Part shown: one piece after another, positions 33,654 to 42,118 of the stretch
Layout: every line of letters starts with the position of its first letter
Position numbering within the stretch: the stretch's first letter is position 1
NCBI GenBank assembly: GCA_963780395.1
Contig: CAWABY010000014.1
Coordinates: forward strand, 62,001 to 126,000
Source: VGBV01 sp963780395
GTDB taxonomy: Bacteria > Actinomycetota > Thermoleophilia > Solirubrobacterales > 70-9
DNA length: 64,000 bases
Reading direction: 5' to 3'
Program-made: the position numbers and the translations under genes
The notes under the pieces: model-generated
Databases searched by the model: none
Told to the model about the DNA's origin: nothing
Seen by the model: the letters and a program-made list of their open reading frames with translations, nothing else

Positions 33654-34952
33654 TCAGGCGGGGACCTCAGCTGAGACCCGGTCGATGCGGGCTCCCAGCT
33701 CGCGCAGGCGCAGGTCGATGCGCTCGTAGCCGCGGTCGATCTGGACGACGTTGCCGATCTCAGAGGTGCCGTCGGCGGCCAGCGCCGCGATGAGCATCGC
33801 CATGCCCGCGCGAATGTCGGGGCTCTCCAGGCGCTCGCCGTGAAGCCGGCTCGGACCGCTGACGATCGCCCTGTGGGGATCGCACAGCGTGATCCGAGCG
33901 CCCATCGTCACCAGCTTGTCGACGAAGAAGAGGCGGTTCTCGAACATCTTCTCGAAGATCAGGATCGTCCCGTCGGCCTGCGTCGCCAGCGCCAGCGCGA
34001 TCGAGGTCAGGTCGGCGGGGAACGCGGGCCAGGGGCCGTCGTCGATCTTCGGGATCGCGTCGCCCTGGTCGTCGCGCACGGTCAGCTTCTGCTCAGGCGG
34101 GACCATCAGGTCGCGGTCCTCGACCATCGTCTGCAGGCCGAGCCGGCGGAAGTGGCGGCGGATGCCCTCGAGGTCGTCGGGAACCACGTCGCGGATGCGC
34201 AGCTCGCCGCCGGTGGCCGCGGCCAGCGCCATGAAGCTGGCGATCTCGATGTGATCGGGGCAGACATCGTGCTCGGCGCCGCCGAGCTTGTCGCGGCCGT
34301 TGACGGTCATCACGTTGGAGCCGATGCCGTCGACCTGCGCCCCCATCTTGGTCAGCAGCCGCGCCAGGTCCTGCACGTGGGGCTCGGAGGCCGCGTTGGC
34401 GATCGTGGTCGGGCCGTCGGTCAGGGCCGCTGCCATCAGGGCGTTCTCGGTGCCCATCACCGAGGGCTCGTCCATGTAGATCCGGGTCGCCTTGAGCCCG
34501 TCGTCGGGCGCTGACAGCTCGACCGCTGGATCGCCTCCGACCATTGCGCCCATGTCGCGAAAGGCGTCCAGGTGGGCGTCCAGGCGGCGACGGCCGATCG
34601 TGTCGCCGCCGGGAGGCGGCATCGTGGCGCGCCCGAAGCGGGCCAGCAGCGGGCCGGCGGCCAGGAACGAGGCGCGGATGCGCGCCGCCGGGGCCTCATC
34701 GACCTCGGTGCCGTTGACGTTGTCGGCCTGCAGGCGGACCTCGTTGTCGCCGCTCCACTCGACCTGGACCCCCAGGCCCTCGAGCAGCAGCAGCATCGAA
34801 TCGACATCGCGGATTCGCGGCACGTTGCGGACCACGACCTCCTCCTCCGTAAGCAGGCAGGCGGCGAGGATCGGCAGCGCCGCGTTCTTGTTGCCGGCGG
34901 CCACGATCTCGCCGGAGAGCGGCGCGCCCCCTTGAATGACGAACTTCTCCAC
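33654..34952 (-). CDS. murA: UDP-N-acetylglucosamine 1-carboxyvinyltransferase with Asp at the Cys site
   Basis: MurA transfers enolpyruvate from PEP to UDP-GlcNAc, the first committed step of peptidoglycan synthesis. The 432-residue protein starts at GTG 34952 with KFVIQGGAPLSGEI, and shows GNKNAALPIL and the RASFLAAGPLLARFG stretch. The loop usually read as PGGCAIG is PGGDTIG here, so Asp117 (codon 34602-34604) replaces the Cys that fosfomycin alkylates. The same replacement occurs in mycobacterial MurA and gives natural fosfomycin resistance. Divergent from the HD gene with 22 bases between starts. Confidence 0.94.
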   Translation of the reverse strand: MEKFVIQGGAPLSGEIVAAGNKNAALPILAACLLTEEEVVVRNVPRIRDVDSMLLLLEGLGVQVEWSGDNEVRLQADNVNGTEVDEAPAARIRASFLAAGPLLARFGRATMPPPGGDTIGRRRLDAHLDAFRDMGAMVGGDPAVELSAPDDGLKATRIYMDEPSVMGTENALMAAALTDGPTTIANAASEPHVQDLARLLTKMGAQVDGIGSNVMTVNGRDKLGGAEHDVCPDHIEIASFMALAAATGGELRIRDVVPDDLEGIRRHFRRLGLQTMVEDRDLMVPPEQKLTVRDDQGDAIPKIDDGPWPAFPADLTSIALALATQADGTILIFEKMFENRLFFVDKLVTMGARITLCDPHRAIVSGPSRLHGERLESPDIRAGMAMLIAALAADGTSEIGNVVQIDRGYERIDLRLRELGARIDRVSAEVPA

Positions 34953-34974
34953 GGCGTCTAGGGTAAACGCCCGA

Positions 34975-35562
34975 ATGGCAGAGGTCTCAAGAGACGATGC
35001 ATGGGTGCTCGTCACCGAGTGGGTGCAGTCGGACTCCCTTCGCAAACACCTGCTGGGCGTCGAGGCGGCGATGGTCGCCTACGCCCGCAAGCAGGGCGCC
35101 GACGAGGAGCTCTACGCCGTCACCGCGCTCGTGCACGACCTCGACTACGAGCGCTACCCCGACCTGGAGACGGGCCATCCCCGCCACGCGCTCAGGGAGC
35201 TTGAGGAGAAGGGCTATCCGCAGGAGGTGATCGACGCCGTCGCCGGCCACGCCGAGTTCCTGAACGTGCCCCGCGAGAGCGAGATGGCGAAGACGCTGTA
35301 CGCCGTGGATGAGCTCTCGGGCTTCATCGCTGCCTGCGCCCTGGTCCGCCCCACCGGGATCGAGGGGATGAAGCCGAAGTCGGTGAAGAAGAAGCTCAAG
35401 CAACCATCCTTTGCCGCTGCGGTGGACCGCGATCAGGTGCAGCGGGGCATGGACGAGCTCGGAGTGGATCCCGACGAGCACATGGCCTTGATCATCGAGG
35501 CGCTTGCCGAGCGCGCCGACGAGCTCGGGATCGGTCCTCGCGAGGACTCAGCGCCCGCTTGA
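34975..35562 (+). CDS. HD-domain phosphohydrolase-like protein
   Basis: A 195-residue cytoplasmic protein with HLLGVEAAMVAYA, ALVHDLDYERYPD and HPRHALRELEE. This gives the H...HD...H metal pattern of HD phosphohydrolases. AVDELSGFI and KSVKKKLKQPSFAAAV are typical of the small HDIG-related group found in many Actinobacteria and Firmicutes. Substrates of this group are not established. It is followed after 13 bases by the alpha/beta hydrolase gene, probably in one transcript. Confidence 0.83.
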   Translation: MAEVSRDDAWVLVTEWVQSDSLRKHLLGVEAAMVAYARKQGADEELYAVTALVHDLDYERYPDLETGHPRHALRELEEKGYPQEVIDAVAGHAEFLNVPRESEMAKTLYAVDELSGFIAACALVRPTGIEGMKPKSVKKKLKQPSFAAAVDRDQVQRGMDELGVDPDEHMALIIEALAERADELGIGPREDSAPA

Positions 35563-35575
35563 TGAAGGAAGTCCC

Positions 35576-36733
35576 ATGAGGCGCTGGGTCAAGGTCCTCC
35601 TGATCGGGCTGGTTGCGCTCGTCGTGCTGCTCGTGCTGAACGCGATCGCGGTCACCAAGGAGACCAAGGACGCCGAGCGCAACGTCGAGGGCGCCGAGCT
35701 GGTCGAGACCTCGAGCGGCACCCTGCAGGCGCTCGAGGAGGGTGACCCCGAGGGCTCTCCGATCGTGCTCCTCCACGGCGCCACGGAGTCGATGAACTGG
35801 TTCGAGGAGCTGGGCCCGCTGCTTGCGGCCGGGCACCGCGTGATCCGCCTAGACCTGCTCGGCCACGGCGGCTCGGACAAGCCGGGCGCCGGCTACGAGG
35901 TGGCCGACCAGGCAAGCGCGGTGGCGGAGGCGCTCGCGAAGCTGGACGTCTCCGGCGCCACGGTCGTCGGCAACTCGCTGGGAGCATCGGTTGCGACGGC
36001 GCTCGCCGAGCAGAGCCCCGACCTGGTCACGGGGATCGTGGTCCTGGATCAGGCCCCGGACGACGGCTACAGCGAGCTGCCGCTCACGGCCGAGCTGCCC
36101 TACTGGCCGATCCTGGGGCCGACGCTCGCGCGCCTCAGCGACGTCGCGCCCGACTCGGTCATCCTTGACGAGTATCAGAGGGCGTTCGCCCCGGGCTTCA
36201 ACATCGCCAGCGGCTTCGAGAACCCCGACCAACCCGTGGAGGATCTGCGCGAGATGACCTACACGGCGTTTGTGGACATCGACGAGGCGGACATTGACTA
36301 CACCGACGCGCGTCGGCTCGACGATCGGCTGAGCGCAATCGAGGTGCCGGTGCTGGTCGTGTTCGGCGCCGAAGACCAGATCTATGACGCGCCCGCGGCG
36401 ATTGAGCCCTACGAGGACATCGAGGGCGTGCAGACCGAGTTGATGGAGGGCGTCGGCCATACCCCCAACGTTGAGGCGCCGGAGCGGACCGCGGCCCTGA
36501 TCGAGGCCTTCATCGCCAGGACTGAGGCCGCCGAGCGCGCCGCCCGCCGCGCCGAGGCCGCAAAGCAAGCGAGAAAGCGCGCCGCCCGCAAGGCCGCCCG
36601 CGCCAAGGCCCGGCAGGCGGCGAAGGCAAGGAAGGCGGAGAGGGCCAGGAAGGCGGAGAAGGCCAAGCAGGCGGACAAGCCCGAGCAGGCCGAGAAGCCC
36701 GAGCAGGCGGAGAAGCCCGAGAAACAGGGCTAG
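35576..36733 (+). CDS. Membrane-anchored alpha/beta hydrolase with Lys/Ala tail
   Basis: The 385-residue protein has an N-terminal membrane helix (residues 5-26) and an alpha/beta-hydrolase domain. The oxyanion segment VLLHGATES, the nucleophile motif GNSLGAS, the acid in VVFGAEDQIYD and the histidine in GVGHTPNVEAP are all visible. The last 65 residues consist of Ala, Lys, Arg and Glu with repeats such as KAERARKAEKAKQ and EQAEKPEQAEKPE. The hydrolase domain is thus probably outside the membrane, and the tail may contact wall or nucleic acid polymers. Substrate unknown. ATG 35576 follows GAAGGAAG. Confidence 0.85.
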   Translation: MRRWVKVLLIGLVALVVLLVLNAIAVTKETKDAERNVEGAELVETSSGTLQALEEGDPEGSPIVLLHGATESMNWFEELGPLLAAGHRVIRLDLLGHGGSDKPGAGYEVADQASAVAEALAKLDVSGATVVGNSLGASVATALAEQSPDLVTGIVVLDQAPDDGYSELPLTAELPYWPILGPTLARLSDVAPDSVILDEYQRAFAPGFNIASGFENPDQPVEDLREMTYTAFVDIDEADIDYTDARRLDDRLSAIEVPVLVVFGAEDQIYDAPAAIEPYEDIEGVQTELMEGVGHTPNVEAPERTAALIEAFIARTEAAERAARRAEAAKQARKRAARKAARAKARQAAKARKAERARKAEKAKQADKPEQAEKPEQAEKPEKQG

Positions 36734-36758
36734 GGACGCGCTGGTTCCGCGCCCGAAT

Positions 36759-36863
36759 CCGTCCCTAGAAAACGAGAGGGCCCGGTTGCCCGGGCCCTTC
36801 GTTATCGAACTCCGCTTCCGCCTTGCGGCTTCCGCTTTGTTCAATGGAGCCACCCTACCGCGC
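36759..36863 (+). repeat. 105-bp direct repeat with terminator, copy 1
   Basis: This block is almost identical (one difference seen in 105 bases) to 37136-37240. It contains a 9-bp stem AGGGCCCGG with loop TTGC (36777-36798), extended by AACGA and TCGTT pairs, and then CT-rich TTCCGC repeats. It follows the hydrolase stop by 25 bases and probably terminates transcription in both directions. Confidence 0.85.
36777..36798. terminator. Hairpin of repeat copy 1, probable bidirectional terminator
   Basis: AGGGCCCGG at 36777-36785 pairs with CCGGGCCCT at 36790-36798 around TTGC. It lies 44 bases after the hydrolase stop. No long T run follows, so efficiency is uncertain. Confidence 0.65.
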
Positions 36864-36929
36864 GATGGGCGCGTGTCAAGGGGGGCGGGAAACCGCGATT
36901 CCGGAAACTGCGGCAACTAGGCTGATGGC

Positions 36930-37145
36930 ATGAGCAGCGCGACCCCACCCGCGGGTGATAGGCCGCCGAAGAAGGGCCGTCTCGGCCCGGTCGGCTACAT
37001 CAAGGCCATGATCATCGCCCGGACCGCGGCGGTGTCCTGGCCGGAGGCGAAGGAGATGGCGATGAAGACGGACTCCGAGCCGCAGGGCCCGGTCGACGTC
37101 ATCAAGGACTCGGAGCGTCCGCCGGAGGAGCGAAACCGTCCCTAG
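36930..37145 (+). CDS. Small hydrophilic protein of unknown function
   Basis: A 71-residue protein. A proline/lysine-rich start (PPAGDRPPKKGRLGP) leads into a short region that may be helical (VGYIKAMIIARTAAVSWPEAKEMAMK), and the end is acidic and proline-rich. No family is recognised. It is enclosed between the two copies of the 105-bp repeat, and copy 2 begins within its last codons and includes its TAG. The uniform codon use supports a real gene. Confidence 0.55.
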   Translation: MSSATPPAGDRPPKKGRLGPVGYIKAMIIARTAAVSWPEAKEMAMKTDSEPQGPVDVIKDSERPPEERNRP

Positions 37146-37240
37146 ATAACGAGAGGGCCCGGTTGCCCGGGCCCTTCGTTATCGAACTCCGCTTCCGCCT
37201 TGCGGCTTCCGCTTTGTTCAATGGAGCCACCCTACCGCGC
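37136..37240 (+). repeat. 105-bp direct repeat with terminator, copy 2
   Basis: Second copy of the block at 36759-36863, offset by 377 bases. It covers the end of the 71-residue gene and the following hairpin (stem arms at 37154-37162 and 37167-37175). Similarity ends shortly after CTACCGCGC in both copies, although GTGTCAAG/TTGTCAAG beyond suggests an older, longer repeat. Confidence 0.85.
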
Positions 37241-37293
37241 CGCGGGCCGTTGTCAAGAGCCCGTGAAGAGGCAAGAGCGCAAACTGCGGGAAT

Positions 37294-37623
37294 TCACGCC
37301 CATCTGCCGCCTGCCTTGGCCCACGGCTCCATGTGATCGACCGAGCAGAAGCCGTCGGCGACGCGATACTCGCCCCGATGGCGGACCAGCAGCACGTGCA
37401 CCTCACCCAGCTCGGCGTCGCAGTGGGCGCAGCGGCGCGGGATCTCGTCGATCCCCGAGGGCTCGGTGAGCGCGCCCGCCTCCCAATGGGCGTCGCCCAG
37501 CGCCCAGGGCACGATGTGCTCCAGGCGGCAGAAGACCGCACGCCGCTCGCCGGCGGGCTCGTAGGCGCGAAAGCCGTCGTCGGCCTCCACCTCGGTCCCG
37601 CACCAGGTGCAGGTCTCATCCAT
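37294..37623 (-). CDS. Small protein with two Cys-rich putative zinc modules
   Basis: A 109-residue protein made of two related halves. Each has C-x2-C (CTWCG, CAHCD) followed about 30 residues later by F-C-x3-(E/D)H-x2-PWA, read as FCRLEHIVPWA and FCSVDHMEPWA. The spacing suggests that each half binds one zinc through three Cys and one His. I do not recognise a named family. ATG 37623 is chosen because it precedes the first C-x2-C by a few residues. It is divergent from the dehydrogenase gene with 53 bases between starts. Confidence 0.65.
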   Translation of the reverse strand: MDETCTWCGTEVEADDGFRAYEPAGERRAVFCRLEHIVPWALGDAHWEAGALTEPSGIDEIPRRCAHCDAELGEVHVLLVRHRGEYRVADGFCSVDHMEPWAKAGGRWA

Positions 37624-37676
37624 CGCGGGTTGCTCCGCTTCGCGTCCGCGACCCGCTGCCACTAGGCTCGCGCTCC

Positions 37677-38747
37677 ATGTCCGGGCTGACGATAGTCGTG
37701 CTCGAGGGCGACCAGACGGGCCAGGAGCTGCTGGAGCAGTCGCTGCGGGTGCTGGAACCGGAGACGATCGGGCTCGAGACCGAGCTCCAGCGCTTCGACC
37801 TCTCGCTCGCGAACCGACGCGAGACGGAGAACGGCGTCTGCGAGCAGGCCGCCGCTGCGATGGTCGAGGCCGGGCTCGGGATCAAGGCGGCGACGATCAC
37901 CCCCGAGGGCGCGGATGACGTCGGCAGCCCCAACCGGCTGATTCGCGAGGGGATCGACGGCAAGGTGATCGTCCGCACCGGCCGGCGCATCCCCGGCGTC
38001 ACCCCGCTCGGGGGCATCCACCACCCGATCTCGGTCGTGCGGATGGCGGTCGAGGACGCCTACGGCGCCGAAGAGCGACGCGAGCAACAGGGAGACGACG
38101 AGGCGGCCTGGCGCAAGGAGGTGATCCACCGCTCGATCTGCAGCGCGGTGGCCGAGTATGCCTTCCGCTCGGCCGAGCGGATCGAAGGCAAGGTCTACGG
38201 CGGACCGAAGTGGACCGTGAGCCCGGTCTACGAGGGAATGCTGAAGGAGGAGATGGATGCCGCGGCCGGGCGCCACCCCGACGTCGCCTACGAGCCGCTG
38301 CTGATCGACGCGACCTACGCCGGCCTGATCAGCGGCCGCGCCGACGCCCCTCTGGTGATCCCGGCGCTGAACCGCGACGGTGACCTCCTGAGCGACCTGG
38401 TGCTGCCGCTGTTCGGCTCGATCGCCGGGGCCGAGTCGATCCTGCTGGCGCTGGACGAGGACCTGAACCCTTCGGTGGCGATGGCCGAGGCTCCGCACGG
38501 CACCGCCCCCGCCCTGGAGGGCAAGGACCTCGCCAACCCGATGGCGATGATCCTCGCCGTCGGCGCCCTGCTCGGCTTCGCCGGCGAACGCGGTGACCAA
38601 GCTGCGGCCCGGGCCTCGGCCGCCGTGTATGACGCGGTGATGGAGACCGCCGCCGCCGGAGTCCGCACCCCGGACCTGAAGGGCCACGCATCGACCACCG
38701 AGTTCACGGACGCGGTGATTGCGCGGGTGCGCGAGCGGCTCGCCTAG
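37677..38747 (+). CDS. Isocitrate/isopropylmalate dehydrogenase family protein
   Basis: A 356-residue beta-decarboxylating dehydrogenase. Family blocks are VLEGDQTGQELLEQ, RTGRRIPGV, LLIDATYAGLI, DLVLPLFGSIAGA and EAPHGTAPALEGKDLANPMAMIL. The typical substrate-binding RxxxR and NAD region are changed compared with IcdA or LeuB (DGDLLSDLV in place of GDILSD). Substrate could be isocitrate, isopropylmalate, homoisocitrate or tartrate; I cannot decide. The stop overlaps the convergent sugar dehydrogenase at CTAG. Confidence 0.85.
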   Translation: MSGLTIVVLEGDQTGQELLEQSLRVLEPETIGLETELQRFDLSLANRRETENGVCEQAAAAMVEAGLGIKAATITPEGADDVGSPNRLIREGIDGKVIVRTGRRIPGVTPLGGIHHPISVVRMAVEDAYGAEERREQQGDDEAAWRKEVIHRSICSAVAEYAFRSAERIEGKVYGGPKWTVSPVYEGMLKEEMDAAAGRHPDVAYEPLLIDATYAGLISGRADAPLVIPALNRDGDLLSDLVLPLFGSIAGAESILLALDEDLNPSVAMAEAPHGTAPALEGKDLANPMAMILAVGALLGFAGERGDQAAARASAAVYDAVMETAAAGVRTPDLKGHASTTEFTDAVIARVRERLA

Positions 38748-40273
38748 CCGCGGGCGCCGCCGTTCGAGACCAGCCGGATTATGCGCTCGAGGGTGGGACT
38801 CGAGTTGCCGGCGGCGTCCACCGCGGTCACCACGAACCGGAGCTTGACGCGGCGACCTTCAGCCAGCAGGCGGCTGTAACGCTCGACGGCGCCACGCCCC
38901 AGCTTCCACGCGATCTCCCGCGGGCCGCGGGCCGCGATCGGCCGGATTCGCTGCTTGAAGCCGGGGGCGGCGCGCCGAGTGCCCTTCGCGCTCAGGGTCG
39001 GGGCGGCGATCACGGTGGCGGCCTCGTCCGCATAGGCGCCGATCCAGACTCGCCGGTGATTGATCGCTTGCCGGCGCTTGCCGTACACGAACAGCAGCGG
39101 GTCCTCGCAATCGCTCGGCGTGCCCTCGCCGAGCCGGTAGACAGGCCCCTCAAGAGAGGCGACGTAAATGCGCCCGCACGCGTCCTCGCCGAAGGAAGAG
39201 GGGTGCTGCACCGGCAGAGGCTCGAGGCGGTCGTCGCTCGCCGCCGGAAGGCCCAGCTGTAGCGAGCGGACCATGTTCTGGCAGAAGTCCGCGTAGATGT
39301 AGCGTCCGAGCAGGCTGGGAAGGCCGGTGTCGCGCACCACATAGCCGCCGGTGATCGACGAGCAACCCGTCGGGAAATGCGGATAGGCGAAGGCGGGATC
39401 GGTGAAGGTGCCAGGGCAGCCGGAGTAGGGATCCGGGCCCTCGCGGCAGCTCCAGCCGTAGTTGTCTCCCCGCCCGCCCCCCGCCGTGCGCGGCGCGTAC
39501 TCGACCTCCTCCCAGCCATCCTGGCCGACATCGGTGATCACCAGGTCCCCGGTGGCGCGGTCGAATGAGAAGCGCCATGGGTTGCGCAACCCGTAGCCCC
39601 AGATCTCGTCCCGCCCGGGTACGCCGACAAAGGGGTTGTCGCTCGGCACCGCATAGGGCTGTCCGTCGGCGGGGCGAGGGTCGATGCGCAGGATCTTGCC
39701 GTTCAGCGTCTCGACGCTCTGCGCGATGCCGTCGGGATCTCCTCCCGGCCCCGAAATGACGACCCCGTTGTCCCCGGTCGAGATGTAGAGGTGGCCGTCG
39801 GGCCCGAACTGGAGTTGGCCGCCGTAGTGAAAGAGCGAGTCGTGCTCGATCTCGAGCACGGGCCGGCGTGTCGAGAGGAGGGCCAAATCTCCGCTGGCTT
39901 CGAACTCGTCCACGCGCTGATCGCCGTCCTCGCCCGAGTAAAGGACGTAGAGGCGGCCCGAGGTTTCGTAGTCGGGCGCGAACGCGATCGAGAGCAGGCC
40001 GCGATCGGTGAGGCCGGCGAAGGGCGGAACGAGAGTACGCATGTCGAGGAAGGTGCTCGTCCGTCCCCCGGCGGTGAGCATCACCCGGCCCTGTCGCTCG
40101 ACCACGAACAGACGGTCCGAATCCCCCGGATCGGAGATCACGTAGACCGGTGAGGTGTAGGTCCCGACCTCCTCCAGCGTGACCGCGCCCGCGCCGCCCG
40201 CCGCCGCCAACGACGCGGCGAGGAGGAACGCGCAGACTGCGCCTCCGCGCCTGGTCCTCCGCCGCAGAGCCAC
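38744..40273 (-). CDS. Secreted PQQ-dependent sugar dehydrogenase-like protein
   Basis: A 509-residue exported protein of the glucose/sorbosone dehydrogenase (YliI/HHIP-like) propeller family. It starts at GTG 40273, directly after the TAG of the preceding lipoprotein gene, with a signal peptide of about 30 residues (LAASLAAAGGAGA). Visible blocks are DRLFVVERQGRV, GLLSIAFAPDYETSG, DGHLYISTGDNG, RDEIWGYGLRNPWRFSFD, VGQDGWEEV and NYGWSCREG. About 110 C-terminal residues form an additional beta domain. Substrate and electron acceptor are unknown, and PQQ synthesis genes are not in the window. Confidence 0.88.
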   Translation of the reverse strand: MALRRRTRRGGAVCAFLLAASLAAAGGAGAVTLEEVGTYTSPVYVISDPGDSDRLFVVERQGRVMLTAGGRTSTFLDMRTLVPPFAGLTDRGLLSIAFAPDYETSGRLYVLYSGEDGDQRVDEFEASGDLALLSTRRPVLEIEHDSLFHYGGQLQFGPDGHLYISTGDNGVVISGPGGDPDGIAQSVETLNGKILRIDPRPADGQPYAVPSDNPFVGVPGRDEIWGYGLRNPWRFSFDRATGDLVITDVGQDGWEEVEYAPRTAGGGRGDNYGWSCREGPDPYSGCPGTFTDPAFAYPHFPTGCSSITGGYVVRDTGLPSLLGRYIYADFCQNMVRSLQLGLPAASDDRLEPLPVQHPSSFGEDACGRIYVASLEGPVYRLGEGTPSDCEDPLLFVYGKRRQAINHRRVWIGAYADEAATVIAAPTLSAKGTRRAAPGFKQRIRPIAARGPREIAWKLGRGAVERYSRLLAEGRRVKLRFVVTAVDAAGNSSPTLERIIRLVSNGGARG

Positions 40274-40702
40274 CTAGACCACGGGCCCCTCGGCGGGGGG
40301 CTCCGTCAGGGGCTCGTCGGCGGCGCGGATCCACTCGGTGATCAGCCCGTCCTCGATCACGAAGGCCGTCTTGGCCTCGTTGCCGACGCCGTCGCCGCAC
40401 TCCCCCGGGCCGGGCCGCTCCGTCAGCTCGAAGGTTGCGACCGTGAAGCGGCCATCCTCCTCCGCCCTGATCAGCTCGGCGCCGCATGGCAGCGCGCGGT
40501 TGAAGAGGATCACGTCCCTGCGGCTGTCGAGCTCCAGCGGCGGCGTCCCGTTCTGGGCGACGCTGGGCAGCTCGAAGTACTCGGCGGCGGCCTCGACGTC
40601 GCCCTCGCGCAACGCCGTCGCCCAGTCCTCGATCACCCGCGTCGCATCGGGATCGGCCCCGCCCGGAACCTCCGCTTCCTCCGGCTCGTCGTTCCCGCCG
40701 CA
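40274..40702 (-). CDS. Putative lipoprotein, start uncertain
   Basis: From Cys at 40702-40700 the frame encodes 142 residues preceded by ISTLAPG, a lipobox-like sequence. The signal peptide upstream is not convincing in this frame, so the true start may lie in a neighbouring frame after an indel or at a rare codon. The domain VIEDWATALREGDVEAAAEYF with later GRFTVATFEL and AFVIEDGLITEW is similar to SnoaL/NTF2-like proteins. It abuts the sugar dehydrogenase start (TAG-GTG), so the two are co-transcribed. Confidence 0.6.
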   Translation of the reverse strand, partial: CGGNDEPEEAEVPGGADPDATRVIEDWATALREGDVEAAAEYFELPSVAQNGTPPLELDSRRDVILFNRALPCGAELIRAEEDGRFTVATFELTERPGPGECGDGVGNEAKTAFVIEDGLITEWIRAADEPLTEPPAEGPVV

Positions 40703-40833
40703 GCCGGGCGCCAGCGTCGAGATCGGACACCTGTCGCAATCAGGCCGAGGGCCCGGCCGTGTCGCCCCAGCGGGCCGAGTATCCAAGGACCGTCGCAGCG
40801 GGTCAATACCAATTTCCGGAAGCCGTCTGAGCG

Positions 40834-41494
40834 TTAGGCCCGTGGAAGCGCGTCGATGCGCTCGATCCAGGCCTTGAGGCGGGGGTGACCGTCGCCCAGG
40901 GGCTGGTAGGTCGTCCAGCACCAGGTGGAAGGGCTCGTCGTCCTCCGGCAGCTTCGGGAACAGCGCGTACTTGAGAAAGGGGAAGGCGACGAAATCGGCG
41001 GCGGATACCTCGGAGCCCATCAGGTGGTCGCGACCCTCGAGCAGGCGCTCGAACAGGCCCATTCGCTCGACCATCAGCGCAGAGTGGCGCTCGATCACCG
41101 CCGCGTCCGGCGAGCCCTTCTCCAGCTCCTCCTCGATCGTGTTCGGCGAGTACTTCCAGACCTCGTTGAACCAGTCGATGAAGACGTCCATCTCGGCACG
41201 GCGGGCGGGATCGGAGGGGAACAGCGGCGGCTCCGGGTAGCGCTCCTCGAGGTAGCGCAGGATCGTCGCCGAGTCGTACACCACCTCGCCGTCGCCGCCA
41301 TCGTCCTGAATCACTGGCACCAGGCTCTGACCGCTGACAGCCTCGACGGGGCTGCGGTCGTCCCAGTCGATCTCGATCGACTCGACCTCCAGGCCCTTGT
41401 GGGCGAGGGCGAGGGCGACCCGCTCGACGTTGGTCGAGAGCGGCCCGCGGTAGAGCTTTATCTCAGGTCCACTTTGGCTCGGTCCCGATTCCAC
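40834..41494 (-). CDS. Glutathione S-transferase family protein (frame interrupted)
   Basis: A GST-fold protein of about 219 residues. The thioredoxin-like half has LYRGPLSTNVERVALAL, SLVPVIQDDG and VYDSATILRYLEERYP, with SGQSLVPVI as the cis-proline loop. The helical half includes GRDHLMGSEVSAADFVAFPFL. The frame slips near 40905 by one extra base, after which LGDGHPRLKAWIERIDALPRA and a TAA follow as in relatives. GTG 41494 is a tentative start. Actinobacteria generally lack glutathione, so another thiol or a non-catalytic role is possible. Confidence 0.78.
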
Positions 41495-41584
41495 CCCTGC
41501 AAGTTCCCACAACCCGATAGGAGGAGCAAAGTGAACGACGACGCGCAGGGGTGGCCACGGCCCCCCTTGCACACAACGGCCTGC

Positions 41585-42037
41585 TCAGAACAGCGCGGGG
41601 CCTATCGCGCCTGTCGGGGGAGGCGGTTCTACGGCGGACGGTATGCGATTGCACCAGTCTCCGGCCCAACGCGACTGCCCGCGCACGGTGACGTCCTCCA
41701 ACTGGAACGTCTTCTTCGCCAGCCCGGGCCTGGCCTTGTGCTTCTTGTCCTGCTTGACCGCTTCATCGTTGACTGCACAGACCCAGCCATAGTCAGGGGT
41801 GTACTCGGGCGGCGAGGAGAAGCGACAGACGATCCCGCCGGGGAGAATCCCGTAGGAACCCGCGCCGCCGCCGCCGATCCTCCAGCAGGAGCGGAACGGC
41901 CACTTGCCGAACTGGCTGTACTTCTGGGCAATCGACTTGCCTTCCTTGGGGCTGGTCCTGTACTTCCCCGCCAAGGCGGGCGAGGCAACGGCAAGCGCCA
42001 CCGCAATCACCCCCAAGGAGACAGCGAGCTTTCGCAT
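41585..42037 (-). CDS. Small secreted protein of unknown function
   Basis: A 150-residue protein with a clear signal peptide (MRKLAVSLGVIAVALAVASPALAG). The mature part contains four cysteines (RSCWRI, IVCRFS, WVCAV, DWCNR), a glycine run, and aromatic residues. This pattern is compatible with a disulfide-bonded extracellular domain. I do not recognise a family. It lies between the GST gene and the tRNA-like fragment. Confidence 0.7.
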   Translation of the reverse strand: MRKLAVSLGVIAVALAVASPALAGKYRTSPKEGKSIAQKYSQFGKWPFRSCWRIGGGGAGSYGILPGGIVCRFSSPPEYTPDYGWVCAVNDEAVKQDKKHKARPGLAKKTFQLEDVTVRGQSRWAGDWCNRIPSAVEPPPPTGAIGPALF

Positions 42038-42118
42038 CGATCCGACCCTAACCCGGATCGAAGTTCAAATGCAACCCCACTACTCGGCTCCATCTACCGA
42101 ACCACAGGTGCCTCCGGA

